Made by a program: the position numbers and the translations under genes. The notes beneath the pieces were generated by a model. The model ran no database searches, had not been told where the DNA came from, and saw only the letters and a program-made list of their open reading frames with translations. A stretch of 27,422 bases of DNA from Chara braunii (taxonomy: Eukaryota; Streptophyta; Charophyceae; Charales; Characeae). The stretch spans positions 1,718,919 to 1,746,340 of the forward strand of contig BFEA01000330.1 of NCBI GenBank assembly GCA_003427395.1. The letters run 5' to 3'. Below, piece after piece: positions 10,825-20,329 of the stretch (position 1 is the stretch's first letter; each line of letters starts with the position of its first letter).

Positions 10825-12080
10825 CCGCTTGCGTTGTGGTTTCCCACCTGCAGCGGCGCCTTCTTGCGCCTGGCGAGGTCTTTGGCCTCTAGGTTGACTA
10901 GATCCTTCATGAGCTCTCGCCAGGTAGCATGATCTTTGAGTGCTAGCAGGGAGAGGTATTCTTTAGGGGCCACTCTCATGACTACATCCATGCAAGACAC
11001 GTCAGTCATCCCCAGATCCGGAGTGGTGAATAGACCTGTCAAGTGTTGTTCTAAAGCTTGCATGGATGACCTCCATGTTTGGCCTTTGAGGGCCTCAAGC
11101 TTCAGCCTAGCCTTGAGCGCAGCGTGTTTATCCTGATACCGGTCAAGGAGAACATCTTCAAGAGCGCGAACAGGGGTAACCTTCAGCCATTCAGTCGGGT
11201 CTATGCGCTCATAGCCTGCAGCAACAACTTGGAGCTCAATGTGGTTGCGTACGGCGGGCTCGGTATTAGTCCCCATGATCATACTTCGGTCCTCTTGCGG
11301 TGTCCGCATGACCTCGAAGTATGACCTCATGGAACTAATCCAAGAGGTGATGTCAGCCTTCCCGTCGTACTTGGACGGCAGCGTGGCCGCCCGCTTGTCC
11401 ACCATGGGACCGCTGTACTGAACGCCAGTAAGAACTGCGGCGTTTTGGGCTGAAGTTCCTGCATTTGGGATTGTGACCAGTGCAGAACTGCCGGTGCTGC
11501 CGCTCGAGGAGCTGGCACCAGTTCCTGCACTTGCCACAGTTCCGTTGGCCCTTGGAACGAGGGCTGTGCTGGACTGAGAGACTCGGATTACAGCAGATCG
11601 AGAGTTAGGAGGGCGGGGGGCAGACAGTTGGGACTGTTCCAGGCTATTTACTTTAGCCTGCAACTCTTGGTTCCGCTGCTCAAGTGCTGTCACACGGGAC
11701 TCGAGATCTTCCAAGTTCCGCAGCCGGACCAAGGCTGCGACGGCAGCAGCTAGCCTCTCCTGGAACCGGTCAGCATTGGCTTCCGGAACCTGTAGGAGGG
11801 CCTCCCGCGCAGCTATACTCGTAGCTCTAGTTGCTGCCTCCGCCTCCCTTTCCCTCTGTACGGCATCATCATATAGTTTTTGAAAGAACGGTTTCTGACT
11901 CTCGTCTGCTGCGTCCAGCATGGCCTGCCATTGGTCAGTAGTGCTCTCAAGAGGGGTCCGCTCTCTTCTTACGTTTGGACGAACACTCCTCTTGCCCCTC
12001 CTCACACTCTCAAACAGCACACCCTCACTCTCCCTTTCCTCTCTTTTCGCTGTCTGCGCACGCGTCTCAACATCGGACAT
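10734..12080 (-). pseudogene. Gag capsid region, element 2
   Basis: The frame extends up to 12116, but a Met at 12080 (MSDVETRAQTAKREERE) gives a more gag-like start. It has a basic, charged N-terminus, then an Ala/Glu/Arg coiled-coil segment (DLESRVTALEQRNQELQ), a Ser/Gly/Ala-rich linker, and the capsid-like core with LPSKYDGKADITSWISSM and an LLDRYQDKHAALKARLKLEALKG segment. This layout is typical of plant gypsy Gag. The final codons after about 10820 lose similarity and the knuckle sits in another frame, so a frameshift separates the capsid from the nucleocapsid. Apart from that junction the frame is open for over 430 codons. Confidence 0.85.
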
Positions 12081-12509
12081 AGGTAGTTCAGGCCAAAGAA
12101 ACAAACAGAAAACCACTCAGAGAAGAAGGTAGAACTCCTAGCCGGAGCGGCGAATCATTTGGACTGAGAACGTGGCACGCAGCAGAAGAAAAAAAAAAAA
12201 TAGTAATAATAAAACAACAGAGAGGTCTGATTTATAGAACGGGCCCGATCAGATCAGCTGGAGAACCCCTCTTGTCTAACCTGACAGAGGACGTGTCATC
12301 ACAATAAATCAGACGAAGAAAACTAACTGCAGCAATGGAGATTTCGAGGGGTGCAGATGGTCGCCGAGTCAGAAGCGGGGCAGTATGTGATCACACGCGG
12401 TAAGACCAGTCAAGATCCCCTTGAAAGGAATGCCCTTGCTGTCCGTGTGTCCCCCAGATTCAGCACAGCAAAGTAAGGCACTGACAGCAGCAGATCTGGG
12501 CCCGAAGGT

Positions 12510-12585
12510 CCTGTCTCGTTGGGCCTGGTCCCACTGGGTCCCAAATGGTCCCGAGTAGGCCGTGGACCAGGTCTAACGAGACAGG
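12510..12585. repeat. Long inverted repeat in the element 2 leader
   Basis: Arms 12510-12531 and 12564-12585 are complementary at 20 of 22 positions by eye, both starting with CCTGTCTCGTT when read outward, with a 32-base loop. The RNA would form a stable stem upstream of gag. A packaging or dimerisation role is a guess. Confidence 0.8.
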
Positions 12586-13327
12586 GGTACCAAGTCAGAC
12601 CCAAACTGTCTCTGCCATACTGAAAAGGAAAAGACAACTTTCAGCAAGAACTTGCCCCTACTACCGTTCAGAGGTGAAAAGACAATGCACTATAGAAAGA
12701 TAAGTCATTTAGAGCAAGATACATCATCCATTCATCCATCAGGTGAGAAAGCAATCCACATCGTCAACACACACAACCAGGACTGCAGAGAAGGGGAAGA
12801 GATCCCAGCAGACCCCCAACAGGTCATGCAGCACCAAGCAACCTCCCACGGGCTTACCCAGGTCACACGGCACTTACCTGTGAGGCCCGGCCTCCAAAGA
12901 TGGATAACGAGTCACTCCCCTCTCATATAAGTCCTCCTGACCCCTAGCTACCACTACACGAAGTGTCCTAGCATGACTAAGAGGGCCTTCCTACACCCCT
13001 GTTGCAAAGCCGGATCCCCTGTCGATGCCTGAAGACCAAAGTAGCAACTTGCAGCAATCCGATGCAGATATGGCAGCCTCCGATGAAGTCTCCCACTTGC
13101 GGGGAAGCCCAAAAGACACTCAATGTCTTTCTGAAGTCCAGAATCCAGGTGCGAGTACCTCTCACTCTCTACTCCCTCTCGCTTACTCCAAACAGCCTCC
13201 TTTGTGTCTCGCCACCCCATACATCCACTCAAGCAACCTGGTTGGGTCCAATGTCGACCCTACATGACCTAACCAGGTGGGGGCAGCATCCCCATACCTC
13301 GCTGCCCCACTTAACCCTAACTTGCAA

Positions 13328-13373
13328 CCCTAATCCGAGATTAGGTTAGCCCTAACCTAATTCGGAATTAGGG
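13328..13373. repeat. Imperfect palindrome of CCCTAA-like repeats
   Basis: The two halves 13328-13349 and 13350-13373 are near reverse complements built from CCTAAT, TTAGG and TTAGGG units, next to GGGTTAGGG at 13371-13379. It lies close to the presumed primer-binding site of element 2. Confidence 0.7.
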
Positions 13374-13410
13374 TTAGGGTGACTAACACCTCTCGCCAGC
13401 AAGTAAGTCC

Positions 13411-13419
13411 GCTCCGATA
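13411..13419 (-). promoter_or_regulatory. Partial primer-binding site candidate, element 2
   Basis: On the - strand TATCGGAGC adjoins the N gap that hides the LTR end. Plant LTR elements often use initiator-Met tRNA with a site beginning TGGTATCAGAGC; the visible part matches 8 of 9. The first three bases would fall in the gap, so this remains a partial match. Confidence 0.5.
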
Positions 13420-13464
13420 NNNNNNNNNNNNNNNNNNNNNNNNNNNNNNNNNNNNNNNNNNNNN
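13420..13464. other. Assembly gap (45 N) covering the right LTR start
   Basis: By comparison with the left LTR, 43 bases should precede the shared sequence that starts at 13465. The gap is 45 N, so it is almost exactly the size of the missing LTR tip plus two bases. Confidence 0.9.
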
Positions 13465-14763
13465 AGACAATGCCACCCAATTGCAAAAGAAATGAAAGCA
13501 CTTGCAAAGAGATAAAGACCAGAGGAGAGGTAAAGAAGAAGAAGAAGAAGAAGAAGAAGTACACCAGCAAGACCAAAGACAATTCCCCCTTCTCTCTCCA
13601 CCTTCGGCCTTCCTCCTTCTCTTCACCAATCTTATTCTTCTCTCAATAATAATAATAACAATGAATGGATGAACCAGAATCAATGTCCGAAGTTCCCCCT
13701 TACTGCTGACTCAACTCACAACAACAACAAGTCCACCATGGCTATGTCTTCCCTCCTTCAACCTCCTCTCTCATGCATAGGCCATGGCGGACTACTGGGT
13801 GGCAGCTATGGTGCTGCCCTGATGTCCAGAAGACAACCCAAAGCAGCTATGCCGCTGCTTGACTTGGTCCGNTATGCCTGNCCCTGCCTCGAGCTGCCCT
13901 GGTGCAGCGCTACCCCAACTGGGGCCTTCCAGATNCAGCGCCCAACAAGGTGATGAAGACNGTGTCCACCATAGCCANGTAAGTGCCCTACCACTCTCCT
14001 ACCATGTCCCCCTTCTTCCTCCTTCAAGCTNGGGTGCTCGCCATANCCAGGCTGAGCCCCANCGGACCTTCACCTCCNAGCAGCGCTGCCTCAGACCAGC
14101 GCTGCGCTCCAGCAGCATGTCGCCAATCCTTGCATACCGCAAATGAGGAAGAGCCTACCGCTCTTCCTGAAGATATAGTGGCCTACCGGCCTCCTGGGCG
14201 GTGACTTNCCAGGCCAAGCGGCCTCCCAGGCAACCGGTACCTCCTCCCTTTTGGAGGGAAACATCATTGCAGGCTNTGTTATTGTCCGCACAGGCCCTAG
14301 ACCCGGGCTACTTGGACTGGTACCGGCCTACCCCCAACCTACCGCTACTGGACCTCTAAAAATGCCAACTTTTTGTCTTCTTCTGCTCGGCCTACCTGCT
14401 ACTTGAGTGTTTTCCCCAGCTGCTCTAAGTGNCGTGGGCCTATCTCCCGCTACCGGCGTGTTTTACCCCCCTGCAACCCTCCAGAGTCACGNCCANAGGT
14501 AAGTACCNGCCCGGTGGGCCTTGCAACCAACAAGTACCCTTGNGGGTCAANCACACACATACCCCCCGGCAAGCACTCAGACAGGCATGCACGCACACAC
14601 ACACAACCAGCAAGCAGTCAGACAGGCATGCAACCAGNAGGCACGCACACACACAGACTTGGAACCACAGCAGAATGCGGGAATCACAACAAGGCATCCA
14701 TTCCAGTGACAAATCCCAGAAATCGGCAGTGTTCTCAGTCTGTGTTTTTGGCGGGTCATTACA
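13422..14763 (-). repeat. Right LTR (5' LTR) of element 2
   Basis: It is collinear with the left LTR at offset 8264 over 1299 visible bases, with the first 43 or so in the N gap. It ends GGTCATTACA and is followed by CTTG. Extra N at 13872 and 13881 are resolved in the left copy. In element sense it is the promoter-bearing LTR for the - strand genes; I could not pick a TATA box with confidence. Confidence 0.9.
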
Positions 14764-15269
14764 CTTGTCAAGTTTGTCAACGTGACATGCCCCGGACACA
14801 GGCTCCTCTTGGGCTGCTCAAGCCCCTTCCGATTCCGGAAAGGCCTGGTGAAAGCCTGTCCATGGACTTCATGGATACACTAGTCACCAGCAAGAGTGGC
14901 ATGAGGTACATCTACGTCATCGTGGATAGATTTAGTAAGTTTGCTAGGTTAGTGGCCATGCCGGAAATAGCAAAGACCGAGTACGTTATCAAGCTATTAA
15001 GGAAAACTGGGTCAGAGACTTTAGCCTGCCGAAGTCTATAATCAGCGACAGGGATGTCCGATTCACCAGTTAACTGTGGAAGGCCGCAGCTGCCGAACAA
15101 GGAACACAGCTGCAGATGGCATCTGGAAACCATTCAGAGGCAAACGGACAGGCAGAGCAAATGAACCGCGCTGTTCAACACTTGCTAAGGCACGACATTA
15201 AGCCTAATCGAGTGGACTGGGATGAGAAGCTTGCTCTCATCGCCAACTTTGTACAACAACGCAGTTCAT
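14764..15269 (+). pseudogene. Integrase catalytic core, element 1 (right half)
   Basis: It starts in the zinc domain (CQVCQRDMP) and continues through PLPIPERPGESLSMDFMD, whose Asp is the first acid of the DDE core. A frameshift near 15000 leads to ISDRDVRFTS, with the second Asp, then a TAA at 15071, then NHSEANGQAEQMNRAVQ, whose Glu completes the DD35E triad with correct spacing. The frame stops again at 15267-15269. Integrase would insert element DNA into the genome; this copy is broken by the nested element as well as by point damage. Confidence 0.87.
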
Positions 15270-15977
15270 AGTGACACGGGAGTAAGTCCTAACGGCCTAC
15301 TTCTAAGGTTCAAACCTAGACTCCCCCTTGACTTTCTGCTACCTGAGAACCAGCCTGCTGCTGCTCCAGGCACTTTGGAATTCGCTTATAGATATGAGAG
15401 TCATATGCAGCAGGCAGTAGAACACATGCACAAAGCACAGGCGGCGATGATCGAATCCGAGAACAAGCACCGCCGCCCATCTATGTTGCAGGTAGGGGAC
15501 AGGGTCTGGGTCAAGGCTTCAGAACTGGGACAGGAGCACAGGATTTCCTGTAAGCTCATGCCATAGTACTTTGGACCATGGGAGGTTTTGGATGTAGTTG
15601 GGGATGAACCAGACGGACCCTCATATGTCATTCGGATCCCTGGACACCTTTGCACTTGCCCTGTTTTTCACGCCTCTAAGCTTGCACCATTCAAGGAAAC
15701 TGACCAGTTCCCTTCCACATGCTCAATGCTGCCCCCAACCATGGATGGAGAGGTCGACATTGATGAAATCGTGGATCACAGAGAGATGCCAGTTCCAAGA
15801 CCGACCGGCAGGGGACGTCCTCCGAAACCGAAGCTGCAGTATCGCGTTAGGTTCAGGCATCACACTGATCCTAAGGAGGACAGATGGTTTACATGGGGAG
15901 AATTGATGCAGACTGCTCCACAGGTTGTCGCCCACTACGAGAAGTTACTGCAGAAAGGAAAGCGCCAGATTGACTAA
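15222..15977 (+). pseudogene. Integrase C-terminus and chromodomain-like tail, element 1
   Basis: The frame carries LYNNAVHSDTGVSPNG, then a GDRVWVKASELG module and, after a TAG at 15564-15566, YFGPWEVLDVVGDEPDGP and VFHASKLAPF. The C-terminal part has GEVDIDEIVDHR, a Pro/Arg/Gly-rich insert, LQYRVRF, WFTWGELMQTAPQVVAHYE, which matches the overall layout of a chromodomain, and ends at a TGA or TAA near 15975. This places element 1 in a chromovirus-like group. The upstream frame (to 15269) and this one overlap in different phases, showing a frameshift. Confidence 0.85.
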
Positions 15978-16200
15978 ACTTCTCGAGGACTAGCGAAGTA
16001 TGGAGGAGGCAAGGCACAAGACCTCGATAAGCCCTACGGGGCCCCTATCTGGTACAGGTCGGCCGCCCTAAGTGAGGCAGGTTCGACAGACGACAAGAGG
16101 CCTATTTTGGACTACTTCGCAACTGGGAAAAATCCAGGCAGTTGCGCAGCGCCAGTTGGTTGAAGGCGCCCAGGCCCTGGCCAGGCCCTGGGTGAGATAC

Positions 16201-18220
16201 GCAGCATAGGCCCAACTCAGGCTGTGAGCAGTTGGGCACTGGTAACTGTCAGTGGCCCTGGGCCTGATTCATTTGGACTGAGGCTCAACCTCTCTGGGCC
16301 TACCGGAAGCTTCTGGGCAGGGACCCAGCGCCGCCAGGCTGCACGTGAGGCAGGCAGGCCATTCCATTTAGGAAAGGGCCTGCCCATGCAATCGGCATTC
16401 GGGCACTGGCTGCATTGTGCGCAAGCGCTGCTGCGCTGTCGCTGGCCAGCGCTCACGCGCTCACGGGCGAGCTGGAAGGAGCAGGCAGCCATAGCCGAGC
16501 TGCGCTGCTGTATGCTGGATGGGGCGCATGGTGGTTCTTGGGTGCATGTGGCATCTGTGAGTTGAGGAACGAGGTTGTGAGTGATACGAGAGACATACCT
16601 CGTGCTTGAAGTGTACGACATTGGCTGAGATCTGCTCGTACTTCGGGGAGCTGTTGACGTCATCAACGGCATCGTAGATTAGGCTAGATAGGATTTGCCG
16701 TCTGTATTTGGGCGCCGAGCGCCAGATAGGATATCGACATTGGTTCTCCGTTGATGATGATGAGACTATACCAGCATTGTCAATTATGAGCTTTTGCTGT
16801 GTTCTTATTTGGTGGAACTTGTGATGCAATTCTGCTATTGGTTCGAGGTCACGACTATCTGGTCTTATGTGTATGATGCTGTTTGATTTCTGAAGTTCGC
16901 TATTGCTCATCTTCCTTGCAATTGTCTAGCCAGTGTGTCCTTGTACTAATTTGTATTAGATAAAATTCCGTTTCGCCATCTAATCCACCCTCTAAAATGT
17001 GAAAAAGGGAAAAACAATGCCTCTTCCAGTTTTCCAACCCCTAGCAGAAGATACCCTTCCCATTTTATGTGTTTGGTGAGTAGTAGCAGCGAGGCCCACT
17101 GTTGAGGAAAACAGGTCCTGTGTCTCAGGGTTCCATGGTCTGTGCACTGCCATATTCCAGTCAGAGAACTTGTTACGTGACTGAGCGCTACCAGCCGCAC
17201 CGCCCGAGCTACTCTGATAGCCTAGTTCCATGATCACTATCTTCGATTGGTGATGTTCTGGCTGTCACTAGTGTGTCAAACTGGGGGGGACTAGAAAGAA
17301 AAAGGAAAAAGGAGGGAGTGAGAGGATGAAACATGGTGGAACAAAGCATGTGTTAAACGGATGAAGTAGCAAGGCTTTGAATAACTGTGCAACTCCACTG
17401 TGACTCTGTAATGAGTCTGTGACTCTGTATGTATCCTTTATTTTTATTTTTTTTAAAAACAGAACCTCATGGTTCTGGCTGCTACCATTCTGGGGAGCAA
17501 CAGTCCGGTTCCTTTTCCCCCGGCAAGTCAATAAAGAGACTCAGGCACGCTCCCCCCCATTATGGCTGGGAGGCCCGAGTGGGCGACATTGATTACTTCC
17601 CCGAGGAAGGATGCACCAGCCCTGACCCCTGCCAAAGTTAGCCTGCACTAACTCAGTTTGTCAATCAAAATAATCCCAGTTCTGCTCTCTCAATTTTGAA
17701 ACTGTCGGGTAGGTGTGTTTTACCAGAGTGTTCTGGGGCGCTTATGAATCTCTTGAAAAGGTTTCAAGTCTAAAACCCTAATTACCTAGTTTCTGTAAAA
17801 ATCCTAAACCCTAAACCCACGGTTAATATGCTGCCATGATTTACCCGTCCCTTAGTCCAAGAGGTAAACCTGTGCTGTTCCTCAGCCCCAAACCCTGAAA
17901 CTTCTCAGGAGGTTAATCCTAATGGACTGATAATTCTTATCCTAACCTGCTTCATGCTTCTCTTAAAGTGTCATTCTTATTTTACCAAACCTAGTTTAGC
18001 TGATTGTGATGGTGCCAGAACTAGTGTCGACAGGCATTGTGCTTGGTCCTTCTGGTCTAAGTGTTCAGTTGCTCATGGGATGGATTCCGGATCCTTATTC
18101 ACTCGCTGCTGCCTGGTCATTCTGAGTCCTTGCTCGAGGATGTCATGTTCCGCCTTAATACTTACAGTGGCTTCATGATGGGATATAGCGCGATCTAAGT
18201 GCGGGTCGGATACTCTCTTA
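16201..18220. other. Mostly featureless intergenic or decayed repeat sequence
   Basis: No recognised gene. 16201-16560 is rich in GGCCCAGG-like words and may be the LTR of element 1. A weak candidate exon lies at 16599-16910 on the - strand. 17430-17460 is T/A-rich. CCTAAACCCTAAACCC at 17803-17818 is a short interstitial telomere-type repeat. Confidence 0.6.
16599..16910 (-). CDS. Candidate host exon, unknown product
   Basis: I do not recognise this protein. An ATG at 16910 (MSNSELQKSNSI) opens a frame with a stop five codons upstream. The first 104 codons read as an ordinary mixed, hydrophilic protein, with no low-complexity run, membrane segment or known motif. They end at KHE followed by GTATGT at 16593-16598, a good splice-donor consensus. 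The frame beyond the donor continues to 16461 but becomes Pro/His-rich and looks non-coding. No partner exon, promoter or homologue could be shown, and the surrounding sequence is repeat-derived. It could equally be a chance frame. Confidence 0.22.
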
Positions 18221-18223
18221 TGG

Positions 18224-18242
18224 CCCTTAAACCCTAAACCCT
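18224..18242 (-). repeat. Telomere-type repeat at the LINE 3' end
   Basis: On the - strand it reads AGGGTTTAGGGTTTAAGGG, about two and a half TTTAGGG-like units, 55 bases past the last LINE stop codon. It may be part of the LINE tail or the insertion target. No clear target duplication was found. Confidence 0.5.
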
Positions 18243-18296
18243 CTTCATGCTGTGTTCCCCTGTAAGGGTTGAATGAGGCCGGATGTCCCTTCTCAG

Positions 18297-19991
18297 TCAC
18301 TCCAGGTCTATCAGTGTTTCTCCATCCTCTTCTGTCATTGGGGTGGCTGGAGTCCACCAGTCTGTGAAATGGAGGGTTCTTCCCGTTACACGTGCCAGTA
18401 AACCTCCCTTTAGCCATGTCTTCTCAAATTCTTTTTGTAGCTTGGTCTTTTTCTGTGCTCCCCCTTCCTTCTCCATCCTGTTCAGGGCTTGCTTCCATTC
18501 CGCTCTGACTCCTGTTTCCACCAATTCTTTCACCTCTTCCCACGATTCGTTAGTCGATATCTTCTTTTTGCCAATTGTGCCCCCACATCTAGCTCTCCAG
18601 ATTACCCACAAGCTTGTTCTTCTCAGCAGCTCTATGATTTGTCCGTCATCCTCAGGGACTAAACCTTCGTGGTTGATAGCTGTCAAGAGGAAAAGTTGAT
18701 CCATGGGGTATTCATTGGGTGAAAGTTTCGACCAAGCTGCTTTGCACTTGTCCCAGAGAGATCTTGCATGTTGACAATGTAAGAAGCAGTGAGTTAGTGT
18801 CTCTCTTTCTTGTTCCTGACACATCTGGCAGTGTGTTGAAGTTTCCGATCTGTCTTCCTTTCTTCTCCTTGAGTCCAGCCATGCATTGACGGGGACTGCT
18901 AGATAGATGATTAACCATTGGAGGCTCCTTATTCGTTGAGGTTTAATGGAGGCATAAAAAGACCACGGGATTGTCTGAAAGGAGACAAGGGTCCATCTGC
19001 AGGTTCTTTTCCCATATTGCCTCTAGGACGGGTTGTGGGTTCTCTGCTTTGCGTCTAATGTTGTATCCTTTTTGAACTGTGTATTCATACAATGTGGTCC
19101 ATTTTTGGTCTCTACCTCGTCCCCTCCTCTCGTACCATCCCCATTCAATAGGGTCCACTTCTAGCTCTGAGATGTCCTTGTTAGGTCTGAACAGCCACAT
19201 GGGGGCGTCCCCCCTTCCTCGCCCATTTTTTGACCTTTTTTGTTCGTTTTTTAATTCTCTGACTTTACGCACATCTCTAGTGTTGAATTATAGTGCCGTT
19301 AGTGTATCTTTTTTTATTGTGACTATTGATTTGTTTTTGTCCTCCAGTTCGTGTACTTCAAAGAGAGCTGTACTTTTGTCCGGTTCCGAGTACTTTATGA
19401 AGCGAAGACCCACTGAGGGAGTGCCCCGGATCTTCAGGGTTGCCCAGTCACCCTTCTTCCAGACTCTCTTCTTTTTTAGTGCTGCTCTCTAGGCAATTGG
19501 GATGCTGTCTATTAGTTCCTCTAGTTTCTTCTGCAGGTTGTGGTGGCCTTTTAGTTTGTTCCTAAGCTCCCCGCCTGACTTCCATTTTCCATTTTGTTCG
19601 TCCCATAAGTGTTCTATCTTCCATATTCCTCTTTCTATCCAGATTCTCCACTTCTTTTCATTCCGTTGAGGGACCATGTCTTCCCGTCTCGGTCCTTTAG
19701 TAAATCATTCCCAAAGAGCGGTTGTCGCAGAATTTCTTCTTTCATTTTTGGTCCCCTTCTTCTTTGTGGGAAGGCTTCTCTCTAGGCGGTGATTAGTTTG
19801 GACCAATGTCCGCTTGAGGGGTCGGCGTTCGGTTGGCCGTCCCTCCGTCTGGGTCTGGTCCCTTCTTTTCTGGGTGTCCAGTGTCTGTTCATGAGGCATG
19901 TGTGTCCTTCTATGCTGTCGTGGGTCTTGAAAGGCACTAGGTTTCTTATTCGGTAAAGAGCCATCTCTTGCCATGGTACTTCCAATTTCAG
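18297..19991 (-). pseudogene. LINE ORF2 C-terminal region with zinc domain
   Basis: After the DNA insert, the frame resumes with TEIGSTMARDGSLP and runs through several broken frames (19705 to 18943). Segments such as KWRIWIERGIWKIEHLWDE and WTTLYEYTVQKGYNIRR are typical of the region between RT and the C-terminus in plant LINE ORF2. The last frame has a CQMCQEQERETLTHCFLHC segment near 18790-18835 (C-x2-C-x9-H-x4-C) followed by LWDKCKAAW, which fits the zf-RVT domain. Upstream IYLAVPVNAWLDSRRR is in the same frame. A frameshift near 18995 and others upstream break it. The stop is at 18297. Confidence 0.8.
19986..19991 (+). repeat. Target duplication of the small DNA element, left copy (TTTCAG)
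   Basis: TTTCAG here and at 20827-20832 flank the 835-bp element. The shared block can be read as 7 bp (ATTTCAG) if the last A of the right inverted repeat is counted in the duplication. On the LINE (- strand) both copies encode part of Thr-Glu-Ile. Confidence 0.82.
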
Positions 19992-20092
19992 TCATGGTAA
20001 CCGCTCGGACGTCCGGACAGGGTTCCAGACAGTCCGGTGTCCGGTCCCCATGTCNGGATGGAGTCCCCTGGGGCAAAAATAAAAATAAAAAT

Positions 20093-20130
20093 GGGGCGGC
20101 CCAGGACGTTTGTCGGGTCCTAGCCGCCCC
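20093..20130. repeat. Internal GC-rich hairpin of the DNA element
   Basis: GGGGCGGCCCAGGAC pairs with GTCCTAGCCGCCCC with one bulge, leaving a loop of about nine bases. A related hairpin lies at 25333-25368 in similar sequence. Confidence 0.75.
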
Positions 20131-20293
20131 TTGAAAAATAACGGGGTGATTTTTAAGTGTTCTTTCACCCCACCGGACATGGCCTAGAGGTCCAGACACA
20201 AGACACTGCAGGTTTTTGAGGTGGCGGGTTTCGCACAGGCCCGAGCAATTTCAAAGCGGCCGTTTCGACGTGGCGCCCGCCGCTGCTGCCCGC

Positions 20294-20329
20294 TGTGTGT
20301 GTGTGTGGAGAGAGAGAGAGAGAGAGAGC
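20294..20329. repeat. TG/GA compound microsatellite
   Basis: A (TG)n run at 20294-20307 is followed by (GA)n to about 20328, inside the DNA element. It accounts for short antisense Ser-Leu-rich open frames in this region. Confidence 0.9.

Larger units (their letters stand above)
12117..13419 (-). other. Untranslated leader of element 2, between 5' LTR and gag
   Basis: No coding support. On the - strand this is the 1.3-kb leader between the right LTR and gag. It holds an imperfect palindrome of telomere-like repeats at 13328-13373, a strong inverted repeat at 12510-12585, an A-rich run near 12188-12200 and, at its outer end, TATCGGAGC, which resembles part of a tRNA-iMet primer-binding site. 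Such leaders commonly carry packaging structure. Confidence 0.7.
4822..14763 (-). mobile_element. Ty3/gypsy element 2, full length, nested in element 1
   Basis: This is a - strand LTR retrotransposon with LTRs at both ends, TG...CA termini, a 4-bp CTTG target duplication, a purine tract and gag-pol in Ty3/gypsy order. The nominal length is 9942 bp, about 336 bp of which is an assembly duplication at 4865-5200. The right LTR start is inside the N run 13420-13464. Gag, protease, RT, RNase H, integrase and a chromodomain-like end are recognisable but carry frameshifts, in-frame stops and a changed RT active-site residue. The copy therefore looks inactive as assembled, though some frameshifts could be assembly errors. 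Confidence 0.92.
14764..16200 (+). mobile_element. Ty3/gypsy element 1, 3' portion (resumed)
   Basis: The sequence resumes with the CTTG duplication and CQVCQRDM, completing the integrase zinc domain that ended at 4821. Coding similarity runs to 15977. A purine-rich stretch near 15998-16015 may be the polypurine tract, followed by probable LTR sequence whose end I could not find. Confidence 0.85.

Noticed and set aside
13352-13683. Ser-rich or Phe-rich frames spanning the N gap
   Set aside because: They are translations through N bases and the AAG microsatellite.
4822-14763. Gene cluster or operon reading of the - strand frames
   Set aside because: All frames are gag-pol domains of one retrotransposon flanked by LTRs.
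16461-16598. Continuation of the 16599-16910 frame
   Set aside because: Past the splice-donor-like GTATGT the composition turns Pro/His-rich and looks non-coding.
16840-16860. GGTTCGAGGTC, resembling a tRNA T-loop
   Set aside because: No acceptor stem, anticodon arm or matching 3' end nearby.
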